DNA of 64,000 nucleotides, taken from positions 37,269,667 through 37,333,666 of the forward strand of contig OY282610.1 in assembly GCA_958298945.1 (NCBI GenBank). The letters run 5' to 3'. Within the stretch, counting starts at the first letter, position 1. Each line of letters opens with the position of its first letter. A program made the position numbers and the translations under genes. The stretch is from Atherix ibis. Taxonomy: Eukaryota; Arthropoda; Insecta; Diptera; Athericidae. The notes under the pieces were generated by a model that saw only the letters and a list, made by a program, of their open reading frames with translations, ran no database searches and had not been told where the DNA came from. Shown here one piece after another: positions 50,480-60,785 of this stretch.

Positions 50480-51172
50480 TTGTTACTCTATGGTCCTAAT
50501 GGTGTTCCTTCTTCCAAGTTTTATTAAATCATGCCCCAACGCTTTACTTTCTCCTCTGGAGATTATTTTTAAAAAAATCAATCCAGAGTGGTTAATTTCC
50601 TAAAGTTTGGAAACAGTCCTTTATAATACCCGTTTTTAAAAGAGGTCCTAAAAATACGGTTATCGACTACAGACCTATAGCAAAATTATCGCGTACTCCG
50701 AAGTTTTTTGAATCGTTGGTATGTTCGCAGCTCATCAAGCAGTTTAGTTGCTTAATCTTATCAGCATGGTTTTATGCCTTCCAGATCTACGACTATCCAA
50801 CCACCTTACATTTATTTCTAATACCGATTATTTTGTTTAAGCTCAAGAAAATGGTATTTCCACCAATTCTTCTTGATTGGCTTAGATTGTACTTATCTAA
50901 TAGGACCCATAACATGTCTTTTCGCACGTGTTTATCAAGAAATTTTGAAACTTTTTCTGGTGTTCCGCAGGGTAGCATTTTGGCTCATTACTTTTCATGT
51001 TTGCCATTGATGACATTGTTAAAGTAATTAAGGGGATAATAAAAAACATTTTTAAAAAATTGAAAAATTCAATGATGCAATCCTCATTGAGGAGAATTTA
51101 AACTGATGTAATAAATTGGTGCGCTTCAAATGGTCTTGTTTTGAATTTTGATAAATGTGATTTTCTCTTATA
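50480..51172 (+). mobile_element. LINE reverse transcriptase fragment inside the mariner
   Basis: Read over several frames: PSFFIKSCPNALLSPLEIIF, a Val-Trp-Lys-Gln-Ser block, IIPVFKRGPKNTVIDYRPIA, ILLDWLRLYLSNRTHNMSFR and SGVPQGSILAHYF (palm block B). It ends with MFAIDDIVKVIK and a region resembling WCASNGLVLNFDKCEF. This is the RT core of a CR1/Jockey-like non-LTR element, lacking both ends. It has no target duplication and replaces mariner coding sequence, so it arrived by recombination or repair rather than a clean insertion. Confidence 0.75.
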
Positions 51173-51184
51173 ATTTTTCGGGAT

Positions 51185-51935
51185 CTATAGCCGGACGCCC
51201 GAGCACGTCAACAACAGACGAAAACATTAATGAAGTGAAGAAAATAGTATTGACCAATCGTCGAATCACGGTTAGAGAAATTGCTGAGGATTTAAACATA
51301 TCGATTGGCTCATACCATTCGATTTTTATTAATGATTTGGCCGTGAGACGGGTCACCGCGAAATTCGTACCAAAATTGCTCAATTTCGACAAAAAACAAC
51401 ATCGCATTAATATTGCTAAGGAGCTGTCGGACTCTGTCCACGACGACCCAAATTTGCTCCAAAGGGTCATAACTGGTGACGAATTATGGGTTTATGGCTA
51501 TGACGTGGAAACCAAAGCTCAATCATTCTAATGGAAGCTGCCGCACGAACCAAGACCGAAAAAATCGCCAAGTTCGGTCGAATGTGAAGGTTTTGCTTAC
51601 AGTTTTCTTCGATTTCAGGAACTTGGTGCATCATGAGTTCTTGCCACAGGGTAGATCGGTCAATAAGGAATATTACCTGCAAGTTATGCGCAAGTTGCGC
51701 AAAGTAATCTGCCAGAAACGCCTGGTTTTGTGGAAGAACAAAAATTTGCTTTTGCACCATGATAACGCCCCTGCTCACGCATCGTTGCTTGTACGCGAAT
51801 TTTTGGCCGCAGCAACGATGCATCCTTGCTTGTGCGCGTATTTCTTGTGCGGGAATTTTTGGCAATAATAATGCCGCAGCCACCGTATTCCCCAGATCTG
51901 GCCCCGTGTGACTTTTTCTTGTTCCCGAAACAGAT
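51185..51935 (+). pseudogene. DD34D transposase pseudogene, N- and C-terminally replaced
   Basis: Middle part of a mariner transposase, nearly identical in protein sequence to the copy at 57.4-58.4 kb. It has TVREIAEDLNISIGSYHSIF (DNA-binding domain), VITGDELWVYGYDVETKAQS followed by a stop at 51529, VLLTVFFDF, HHDNAPAHASLLVREF (second catalytic Asp, about 51770) and MPQPPYSPDLAPCDFFLFPK (third, about 51910). Between the last two lies a partial duplication of the DNAPAH-following segment, so the spacing is disturbed. It ends in leader sequence of the inverted 5' end. Confidence 0.82.
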
Positions 51936-52155
51936 TCTTGGATCCATTTTTTGGAATGGGCAAAAATCGAAGACGAGCCAAAAACATGCAAGCAAGGCAG
52001 CTGTCAAAAATTAAGTGAACATTCACAATAGCCGAACTTATCGGCATAAGTGAGAGCCATGAGTACCAACATAACGCCATAAAAAAAATCGAAAATCGAA
52101 TATACGTAACCCAAGGAAATTCAAATTTCGCGATACTTTTTGAATAGACCTCGTA

Positions 52156-52475
52156 TTGTCATATGTGACACATTTCTCATTCCCAGTTACCATCCGTTTA
52201 AGAAATGGGTTGATTTTATGCCGTTTGGAAATGTGTCATTCCACGTCAATTCGTATGGTACCCATTTTTATAAAGCTGGATTCAAAAAGAAACATTGAGT
52301 TTCTTTTTGAATCCAGCTTTATAAAAATGATTTAAAACGGTTTTGTGGTTGATTTTTAACTTCCGGACGATACAACAACTGCTAATATGCTGGTCTACTT
52401 CTATAATTTGCATAATTTTATCGAAATCTTTTAGGTGTATCTTTAACAACGAAAATACTGAATTTTCTCTTTAAT
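52156..52475 (-). mobile_element. Mariner fragment containing a perfect palindrome
   Basis: On the minus strand, from 52470 down: QIIEVDQHIS, IVRKLKINHKTVLNHFYKAG (helix-turn-helix part), then the palindrome at 52264-52328. It then continues with KINPFLKRMVTGNEKCVTYD (first catalytic Asp region; the GDEKW motif is GNEKC) to the TA at 52154. It is a mellifera-like mariner. The usual VWVPHEL segment is replaced by an inverted copy of the preceding KAGFKKK codons. Confidence 0.72.
52264..52328. repeat. Perfect 30-bp inverted repeat, 5-bp loop
   Basis: 52264-52293 (ATTTTTATAAAGCTGGATTC…) is exactly complementary to 52299-52328, loop ATTGA. The right arm is mariner coding sequence on the minus strand; the left arm is an extra inverted copy. 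Confidence 0.93.
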
Positions 52476-54429
52476 AACCTATAATAAAGGATTTCTTTTT
52501 CCCCAAACAATATAAGAAACGGAAAAAAAAACTAATAATATTTATTAATGCATAATGAACTTAAAATATTTAATAAATTACCTTAGTAATTAAAATTGTG
52601 ATGCAAATTTAAATAAATTTAAAAAAAAAAGTATTTTTAATTATGTTAAAGATAAATTTCCTATTATAAAAATTTTGTAATTCATTTTTTTTATTGTTTG
52701 CCGAATTATTTTAATATTTGACAGGTAAATTAATTTTATTGTATAAATAAATAAATTATTATTATTATTATTATTAAGAAATTCACTTGTTATCAATTTG
52801 CCTACAGCACTTGCCATGTGACAACAAACAGAAGGAATATGTTCTTGAAGGTCATTCATATTTCAAGTCTGGCCGTAGTAATAATTTGTTCTAAATCGTC
52901 AACATGTGTGTTTTGACGGTAATGATAGTAACTATAATCGTTGACATCAACTAGCCATTAATAGTAAACGGAAGCAAGCATACACATCCATTTTAGAATA
53001 AGTCAGTTATTCCTGCAGTAGGAAAACTGAACCACACTTTTTCCAAAAACTTAGGTTTTTTTTTTAGATTTCCAATAAAAATTTAGGAAATTTTCCTTTT
53101 TCAATTTCTTAAAAATTTATTTATTCAATAATATTTATGATCAGAGTATTTTTTTCTCGACATTTTTAATAATTCAATAAATAAGGGAAAATTGAAAATT
53201 CGCGCCATAATCGACTGCAGGGCTGAGCATGACCGTTTGCCGTGTAATAATTACGTGGAACCAGTCACTGCCATGCTGTGCGGTTTGGTTACTCTCAAAA
53301 TACTCAACTCAACAACGTGCTTGACAACGGAATTAAAGAGAACACTCTTAGATTCGCTCTCTAAGAGTATTTTCGATGCCAAGCACTCTCCGTCTTTAAA
53401 GCCTTTAAAAAAATTTTCAACTTTCAGCCAAAAACATTTCTTTTTACCAAAAATCTTTTTTTTTATTTATAATTTATTACTGAATTATTTTGATTGGGAG
53501 CAAAATTTAATGAAATTATTTTAAAAGTTTCTCACCAATTTGCTTCCAAACACGAATTTTGAGAGCACAAGCAAATAAGAGAAAATTATCAGTTATATTC
53601 GTGTGCAGTGGCGTAACAAAAATTTTTGTAATTAAATTTTTTAAGAGAAAAAAAATATTTTTCAAAAATAATAATCAAATTTTAATTAAATAAATAAAAA
53701 AAATTACGTAAAATATGTGAAAGCGTTTGGGTAGAAAGAAACACAATGTCTACAATCAACAACTAGAGAATTGCTGTCAATAAATTATCGAACTGTCGCC
53801 CGAATTTTAAAATTTCAACGATGCTGTCACATTACAAAATACGGAAATTGTGTGGTAGTACCTTCAACGATAATGAAAAAATTCAATTCAAGATCTAATT
53901 CGGCGGTTAAATCATTTTACTGTTGGAATTTAGTGCATTCCCTTAAGATTATAACAAGTTTACAAATTGGAACTTTTGTTTCAATAGTGTTGAAATTGTC
54001 TATGTGTTAATTTTGTCACGCAGTTGTAAAAATATTTTTAAATTGGCTCAAATATTATATTAATATAATTCAAATCCATTTTGAATAATGGACGGATCTA
54101 TGAAAGATACATTTTATAAAATTCACTATTCGGCCAGGTCCAGACTATAAGTTGGATGCATTAAAAATTGCCAACTTAGATTCCGGAGTTTCTGACGAGT
54201 CACTATAGACGTGTATGTCATGCCGTTGTTCTGCCGATGGAAGACAACGAATTATTGTAGCTCTAAAGAGAACGCAACAGCTAGTTTTTAAAATTACAAA
54301 TTATTATGATGACTGGAACTTATTTCCGTAATCTCAGCACTCGCGAACCGAAGAAAATTGCTACAAAGAGCAAAAAGCTGCGTATTCCAGTCTCAAAGCA
54401 ACTCAAATATTTACGCCTCAACTTTATTT
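52476..54429. other. No gene seen; ATT microsatellite at 52756-52777
   Basis: AT-rich. 53190-53410 is more balanced and has a 9-bp stem (ACTCTTAGA/TCTAAGAGT at 53344-53368) but no recognisable gene. About 60 bp near 53960-54025 (TTTCAATAGTGTTGAAATTG) resembles 23508-23572, pointing to a dispersed repeat. Confidence 0.45.
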
Positions 54430-55672
54430 CTAGGTGTATAAGCTTAAATCCGCCGTTTTTTAGTCAATAAAGCACATGTTTTTTTTCATAGAAAGCAAAA
54501 ACAAATTTATTCAAAGTACTTGCCCTCGCTAGCTACACATATATATTTTTCCTATCTTTCGGGCAATTTGTGGATACCACGCCAAAAAAATTCCTTCCCT
54601 TTCGAGGCAAACCACTCATCAAGCCATTTCCGGACGTCTTCGTAAGAATCGAAGTGCTGCTCAGCGAGCACGTGGCCCTTGGACGAAAACAGGTGGTAGT
54701 CGGAAGGGGCCACGTCTGTTAATGTGGGGTGGAGTAGCACCTCCCAGTTGAGTATCTCCAAGTAGTTTCGGACCATTTTTGAAGTGTGCGATGGTGCGTT
54801 GTCGTGGAGGAAAATCAGCTTGTCATTCCTTTGTTGATAATCCGTCCTTTTTTCACGCAGAGCACAGTGCAATTTGATCAGTTGTTGGTGGTAGCGGTGA
54901 ACATTGACAGTTTCACCAGGTTTCAACATCTTATAGTAGACGATATTCTGCTGATCCCACCAAACGCACATCATCGTCTTCCGTCCGAGAGATTTGGTCT
55001 TGGTGAAGGTGTTGATGGTTGGCCGGTATCAACCCACGATTTCGTGCGTTTAGGATTCTCGAAATATATCCACTTTTCATCGCCTGTCACAATCCGATGC
55101 AGGAACGACTTTCTTTTTTGTCTGGCGAGCAAGATTTCGCATGTGTTTTGGCGTCGCTCCATCTGCCTATCGGTAAATTCATGCGACACCCATTTTACGA
55201 TCTTTTCAATCTTCCCCATGGCACGCAGACGCATGGAAATGGCTGGTTGAGTAACACCCAATTGCTCTGCGAGCATTTTTTGCGATTGGGTATCGTCTTC
55301 GTCCAAAAGAGCCTGCAATTGATGGTCCTCAACCTTCCTATGCCGATTTTCACGCTTCTTGTCCCACAAGTCAAAATTGCCGTCTTTGAACCGACGAAAC
55401 CAATCGCGGAATGTTGTTTCAAATAAAGCACTGTCACCATAGGCCTCCATAAGCATTCGATGCGATTCGGCAGCCGATTTCTTCAAATTGAAGCAGAAAA
55501 GCAGACTCCAAAGGAAAAATGTATGTTGTTGTAAGAAATTGCTGACAATGTACACTAATTAATGTTGACAGATGTCAAACTCATAAAAAAAAGTATGGCG
55601 TGTCCATGATAGCTTAATACGCTCACTCACGCCATCTATGACCAAACAGCGGATTTAAGCTTGTACACCTGG
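54430..55672 (-). mobile_element. Mos1-like (mauritiana) mariner, nearly full length
   Basis: Ends: left CTAGGTGTATAAGCTTAAAT (54430) and right, on the minus strand, CCAGGTGTACAAGCTTAAAT (from 55672). About 29 bp match with three differences, and the right end shares CCAGGTGTACAAG with the known Mos1 terminal repeat. TA follows on the right (55673-55674); the left TA is mutated. Length 1243 bp, close to the 1286 bp of Mos1. The transposase is on the minus strand. A second copy begins at 63573. Confidence 0.9.
54540..55555 (-). pseudogene. Mos1-like transposase pseudogene
   Basis: The best-preserved transposase of the window. The first half (55555-54974) has NLKKSAAESHRMLMEAYGDS, LLDEDDTQSQKMLAEQLGVT, WVSHEFTDRQMERRQNTCEI and FLHRIVTGDEKWIYFENPKR (first catalytic Asp). 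A one-base deletion at about 54985 shifts the frame just before MMCVWWDQQNIVYYKMLKPG. The second half has FLHDNAPSHTSKMVRN (second Asp) and DVAPSDYHLF (third), ending KEFFWRGIHKLPER. Between the second and third Asp there are 33 residues, not 34: one codon was lost where the family has a Tyr-Ser-Pro-Asp stretch. The initiating ATG is also gone (GTG there). So three separate lesions, although most sequence is intact. Confidence 0.9.
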
Positions 55673-55674
55673 TA

Positions 55675-56176
55675 AATTTAATCCATACACATATGTTGAG
55701 TTAACTTTGAAAAAAGGCACTTGGACGTACTTTTTTATTTCCACTTGGACGACGGCAGGGGCTTAGTATGAATACAAAGTTACTATTATACGAACAACTT
55801 ATTCGATCACTGTTTGTTTCTCGAAAACATATGCCAATAAAATCCTTGTATTCGAGATGGTCAATCTTTAGGAAATGTCTTTCAAAATAACGTAAAATAG
55901 ACGGTGAGCATTACTCTAACGCCTATATTTATCAGAAAAGTAATCTTACTACTTTTATTTCATATATGGTTGGTCTAACCAAAAACTTTCTTCAACATTT
56001 AATAGACCATACCAATCCACTCATTCAAGAGTCACTAGAAAGGATTAATATCCAAGTCAACTAACAAAGATACTCATTCCTGAACATTTTCCTGTCTCTA
56101 ATTTTTGAAGTCTACAATTAAGTTTAGTTTTAAGCAATTAAATATATAGATTATTGTGTCTGATCAAGCACAAATA
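55675..56176. other. No gene seen
   Basis: Short stretch between two mariners without recognisable content. Confidence 0.45.
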
Positions 56177-57306
56177 TTGGGTTGTCCGGGAAGTAATTTT
56201 TTTTTTTTTTTTTATAAAAATGAAAGACGATTTTCTTATAGTGAATTAATATTTTATTCAATTAAATATTATTCCACGCTCATAAAATTTTTGTTTTTTG
56301 CTAGCAAAAAACTGATCCAAGTGATTTTTGACCTACTCATTAGGAATTAAACGTTTTACCGTCTAAAAAATTTTATAGCGACCGGAACAAATGATAATCG
56401 GATGCTAGGTCTGGAGAGGATGGTGCGTGTGGCAGGATATCCCATCTAAGCTTCCTATTGACCAATTATGGCCTTTTTTCTTTTTTAATTTGTCCAACTG
56501 ATGCCAGTACACTTCAGAATTGATCGTTGTGTTGCTCGGTAAAAGCTTAAAATAAACGATTCCTTTGAAATCCCACCAAACAGATAGCATACCCATTTTT
56601 TTTTATGAATAATGGCTTTCGAAATGCTTTTATCCGGTTCATATTTTCTACTCTAGGATCTTTTGCGCTTAACATTGTTGTAGACAACTCATTTCTCATC
56701 CCCAGTGATTATATGCTTCAAAAATGGATCATTTTCTTGGCGTTTGAGAAACAAATCACAAACGTCAATGCGGCGGCAACAAATTTTTTTCCATTAGAAG
56801 ATGAGCAACCCATATGTCGAGCTTTGAGATTGAGCCTAACCGTTTAAAATGGTCATGAACGGTCGTATTCGATAAATTTAATCTCTCAGCGATCTTACGA
56901 GTTCTTATTCGCCGATTTGCACCAATTAATGCCTTTATTGTGGCTTTATCAGCTTCAACGGCATTTTAATGCCATTATTGTGGCCTTCCAGAATGTGGTG
57001 CATCTTCGAGATCAAAATTGCCGGATCGCTCACTTAACACATCTTCTCCATACACATCGGATATATTTTTTCTTGCTTGAAGAGCATTTTTATCTTTTCT
57101 ATAGTAAAAAAGTAAAATATTCCGAAAATGATGTTTTTCACTTTCCATATTTGAAAGTATATCAACCATAAACTACTGTGCAGAATCAATGCTATGTCAG
57201 CTGTCAAAATACATATGATTATGCGGCTTAAGTGTGAAGTTGGTTGTGAAAAAATACAATTAAGTCCTCTATTGGGAAACAACGAAATTATAAAACTAAT
57301 TTAATA
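56177..57306 (-). mobile_element. Mellifera-type mariner, internally damaged
   Basis: The left end is TTGGGTTGTCCGGGAAGTAA (56177) after a TA. The minus strand starts MESEKHHFRNILLFYYRKDK (about 57145), then ALQARKNISDVYGEDVLSER, with the following QCQNWF segment deleted, then GNFDLEDAPHSGRP. Beyond a degraded middle it reads MLSVWWDFKGIVYFKLLPSN and TTINSEVYWHQLDKLK (56480-56590), and the sequence breaks before the second catalytic Asp can be read. The 5' leader (57190-57290) matches 8545-8630. The right end is degraded and is followed two bases later by another mariner. Confidence 0.82.
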
Positions 57307-57308
57307 TA

Positions 57309-58629
57309 CGAAGTCTGTTCAAAGAGTATCGCGAATTTTATGTTTTTCCAAAAATTATTTATTTTATCATGAATATCTAATTTGTCCCCTTCAAAGTAAT
57401 CCCCACTAGATATTATACACTTGTGGCAACGTTTTTTCCAATTTTCGAAGCACTTCAAAAAATCATTTTTTGTGATCTTGTTCAGGTCCTCCTTCTATGC
57501 CGTCTATATCTCCTCAATCATAGCGTAGCGTCGTCCTTTCATGGTGTTCTTCAGTTTCGGGAACAAGAAATAGTCACAGGGGGCCAGATTTGGGGAATAC
57601 GGTGGCTGCGGCATTACTAGTGTTTTGTTTTTGGCCGAAAATTCGCGCACAAGCAACGATGCGTGAGCAAGGGCGTTATCATGGTGCAAAAGCAAATTTT
57701 TGTTCTTCCACAAATCCGGGCGTTTCTGGCAGATTGCTTTGCGCAACTTGCGCATAACTTGCAGGTAATAGTCCTTATTGACCTTTCTACCCTGTGGCAA
57801 GAACTCATGATGCACCACGGCCCTGCAATCGAAGAAAACTGTAAGCAAAACCTTCACATTCGACCGAACTTGCCGCGCTTTTTTCGTTCTTGACTCGTGT
57901 GGCAGCTTCCATTGGGATGATTGAGCTTTGGTTTCCACCTCATAACCATAAACCCATAATTCGTCAACAGTTATGACACTTTGGAGCAAATTTGGGTCGT
58001 CGCGTACAGAGTCCAACAGCTCCTTAGCAATGTTAATGCGATGTTGTTTTTGGTCGAAATTGAGCAATTTTGGTAAGAATTTCGCGGTGACCCGTCTCAC
58101 GACCAAATCATTGGTAAAAATCGAATGGCACGAGCCAATTGATATGTTTAAGTCCTCAGCAACTTTTCTAACCGTGATTCGACAATTGGCTAATACTATT
58201 TATTTCACTTCATCCATGTTTTCGTCTGTTGTTGACGTGCTCGGGCGTTCGGCACGCTTTTCATCGTTCACATCTTCTCGGCCCTCTGAGAATATTTTGT
58301 ACCGCCGATAAACGTTACTTTGGTCTAAGGTTGCTTCACCATATGCTACAGTCAACATTCGGAATGCGTCCGCGCAATTAATTTTATTGTTCACACAAAA
58401 TTTTATACAGATTCTGTGATACATTTTTTGGAATGGGCAAAAATCGAAGACGAGCCAAAACACGTGCAAGCAAAGCAGCTGTCAAAAATTAAGTGAACTT
58501 TCAAAATGGCCGAACTTGTCGACATAAGTGAGAGACATGAGTACCAACATAATGCTACAAAAAATCGAAAATCAAATATACGTAACCCACGGAAATTCAA
58601 AATTCCCGATACTATTTCAACAGACCTCG
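57309..58629 (-). mobile_element. DD34D mariner with CGAGGTCTGTT-type ends
   Basis: Left end CGAAGTCTGTTCAAAGAGTA (57309), right end on the minus strand CGAGGTCTGTTGAAATAGTA (from 58629); about 31 bp of imperfect inverted repeat. TA flanks both sides (57307-57308, 58630-58631). Length 1321 bp. The 5' leader (58432-58629) is the same sequence that appears twice, inverted, in the composite element at 50.4-52.2 kb, which fixes this copy as the structural reference. Confidence 0.9.
57375..58440 (-). pseudogene. DD34D transposase pseudogene, long open core
   Basis: The N-terminal part (58430-58200) has IKFCVNNKINCADAFRMLTV, AYGEAT and AERPSTSTTDENMDEVK before a stop. The core (58106-57504, 200 codons) has VRRVTAKFLPKLLNFDQKQH, SVITVDELWVYGYEVETKAQ (first Asp; the usual GDE is VDE), VLLTVFFDCRAVVHHEFLPQ, HHDNALAHASLLVREF (second Asp) and PYSPNLAPCDYFLFPKLKN (third). 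The spacing is 34 residues, as in DD34D. The C-terminal tail continues in another frame after a frameshift at about 57500 (KNDFLKCFENWKKRCHKCII). The catalytic triad is intact, but the stop and frameshift make it non-functional. Confidence 0.88.
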
Positions 58630-58631
58630 TA

Positions 58632-60785
58632 TAAGTAAAAGATGTACAGAGCATGTCTCAGCTTTACGTTTTAAATAATATGCTTAACTTAAATTAAATT
58701 TAAAAAAAATAAAAATATGAAGAATCGTATTATTGATAGAATTGAATAAATTGTATAGTGCGCGCTCTTTCCTACTTCCTGTTACACATTTCCGTCGCAT
58801 TCACGAAACTTTAGTTCCACATACCGAAAAATATAAATAAATAATTAAAATGTGTAGTAGTTATTTACAAAGCTTTTGGAAATGCCGTTGAAATTAAGCT
58901 TCTACCTTTATTGTACCAATCCTGCCACATAACAAAACACTGAAATGTATGCGGCAGTACTTGGACTACAACTGCATCTATTTTGGCGATTGACCAGTCG
59001 GCAGAGTCATGCAGTTTCAGTCGGAATTGTATTTTTCTACCTTACGTTTCCCTAATAATCCTCGTACATTCTCAGTTTCGACGTCACTGGAAATATGAGT
59101 AAAGAGAAACTTGAGAGATTACAATGTTGGTAGATTAGCGATTGTGAATGGAAAACAGTTCTCAGTAATGCTCTGCGCGAGTATCGCCACATTACTTATT
59201 GTTATTGTGAGTATTTAGCTGTGAAGTTTTGTTTTGTGTCAAATTTTTTGTGAATTTGAAAAAAAAAAAATTGTTTTTAACAAAAATCATTAAATAAAAT
59301 TCTATTTAAATTAATCAAGGTAAATGTGAATATTAATAAAAAAAAACTAGTATTATTTTTAATTTAATAAAATATCCATTCACAATAGTAATATTATTAA
59401 ATAAATATTGTCTTTATCTCAAACAAAGTACTTGGAGTATTCTCAAATTATCAATGGGGGTATACACTCTTTGTGTTGTCTGTCGTATCTTATTTCGGAT
59501 ATGAATCAAACTAGAAATTAAAATATTTTCGAAATTCTTTTATAGAAATTTTCTGATATTATTCTAAATTGTCAATATGAATAAACATTTGATTGTGACT
59601 GTCAGAAAACGATAATTTTCTCTTTCGTAAATTTTGCCACGACATCATCAGTGATTTGGGTGGTGGAGCTTATACCAAAAATTATCAAGTAAAAGTACTA
59701 ACGGTAACTACATAAGTTTTACTGTTTCTCTACTAAAACTTATTTACCACAACCTATACATATATATATAAAGAATAAAAAGAAATTGAAATTATAATTA
59801 TATAATAATCTTTATAATTGATAATTGTATGGAAATTTTTATTCTTTGGTTGGAAATTAATTTTTTTATTTAAAAGTTATTTATAAAAAAAAAAAACATA
59901 TTTTCTATAAATTTTATAGAATTTTTTTTTTTTTAAATAATAGTCCAGGGTTGTGTTTGTCTTTAAAAAATTGTACAAGACCACCTTTCTCACCCTCCCA
60001 CCCCCTCCCCCTCCAATGAAGGGTATAAATAAAATGAAATTTTTCTATGAATTTTCGTCCAATTGTGATTTTAATTAATAGTGCATAATTATTTTTTAAT
60101 AAATTTGAATTTTTTTTTTCAATTTCATCAAAATGTGTAGAACTGTTTATTTTTTTGGGGAGGGGGGGGGGGTGTTGTTTGTGTTAGACTATATGCAGAA
60201 AAGTTTATTTTATAAAAAAAAAAATTTTTATACTTAAAAAAATCGGTTTCAGAATCATAGAACTTTGGCGCCCAAATCTGTGGTCATTACGATCTTATTA
60301 TAGCCGGGATGAACGGATTTTGATTATTTTTGACAAAACAATAATCATTATAATATTTTATTAAATTATATTTAAATCTTAAATCTAAGAAGATAAACTA
60401 TAGCGTGTTTCTGAGAAATTCACATCCCTTAAATTGTGGGACTCCTCATTGGTGGTGATCTTCTTCAGTTTTGTAGTCGGCAGGGTCGCCATGTAATATT
60501 TTTCGAATTTCTAGTATTTATTCTGTTTTATTTAATTTTATCCGAAAAACCCCTTACTTTCGCTAAAGATGGTCTCACCGATCAACATAGACTCAGGGTC
60601 TAATTTGTCTCGTTTTGCAGTTGTTATATTTTCTAAACGTTTTTTTTTCTTCTTTTAATACTTAAATAGTTTTTCTACAGTATTTTTTTAAAAATTCAAA
60701 TCCTATTTTATATAAGTTTTTAGCATTTTATTTTTATCGCTAAACGCAGCATTTTTGTTGCAGTGATTAAAACTTTTTAAAAGTA
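58632..60785. other. No gene seen; G- and C-rich runs near 60.0-60.2 kb
   Basis: AT-rich DNA. A C-rich tract at 59985-60015 (CACCCTCCCACCCCCTCCCC) and a G-run at 60157-60172 (GGGGAGGGGGGGGGGGG) interrupt it. 58750-59220 is more balanced but unrecognised. Confidence 0.45.

Larger units (their letters stand above)
50373..52153 (+). mobile_element. Composite DD34D mariner with two inverted 5' ends and a LINE insert
   Basis: The left end starts CGAGGTCTGTTCAAAAAGTA (50373) and the right end reads CGAGGTCTATTCAAAAAGTA on the minus strand (from 52153). TA flanks both sides. The related element at 57309-58629 has different 5' and 3' untranslated ends. Here both ends match the 5' one: the right 220 bp (51935-52153) repeats the 5' leader in inverted orientation, fused after LAPCDFFLFPK. 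The left leader runs only to about 50470, then LINE sequence replaces the transposase N-terminus. Transposase resumes at about 51185 with AGRPSTSTTDENINEV. It continues with VRRVTAKFVPKLLNFDKKQH and VITGDELWVYGYDVETK, with stops, and a small internal duplication at 51775-51865. Confidence 0.85.
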
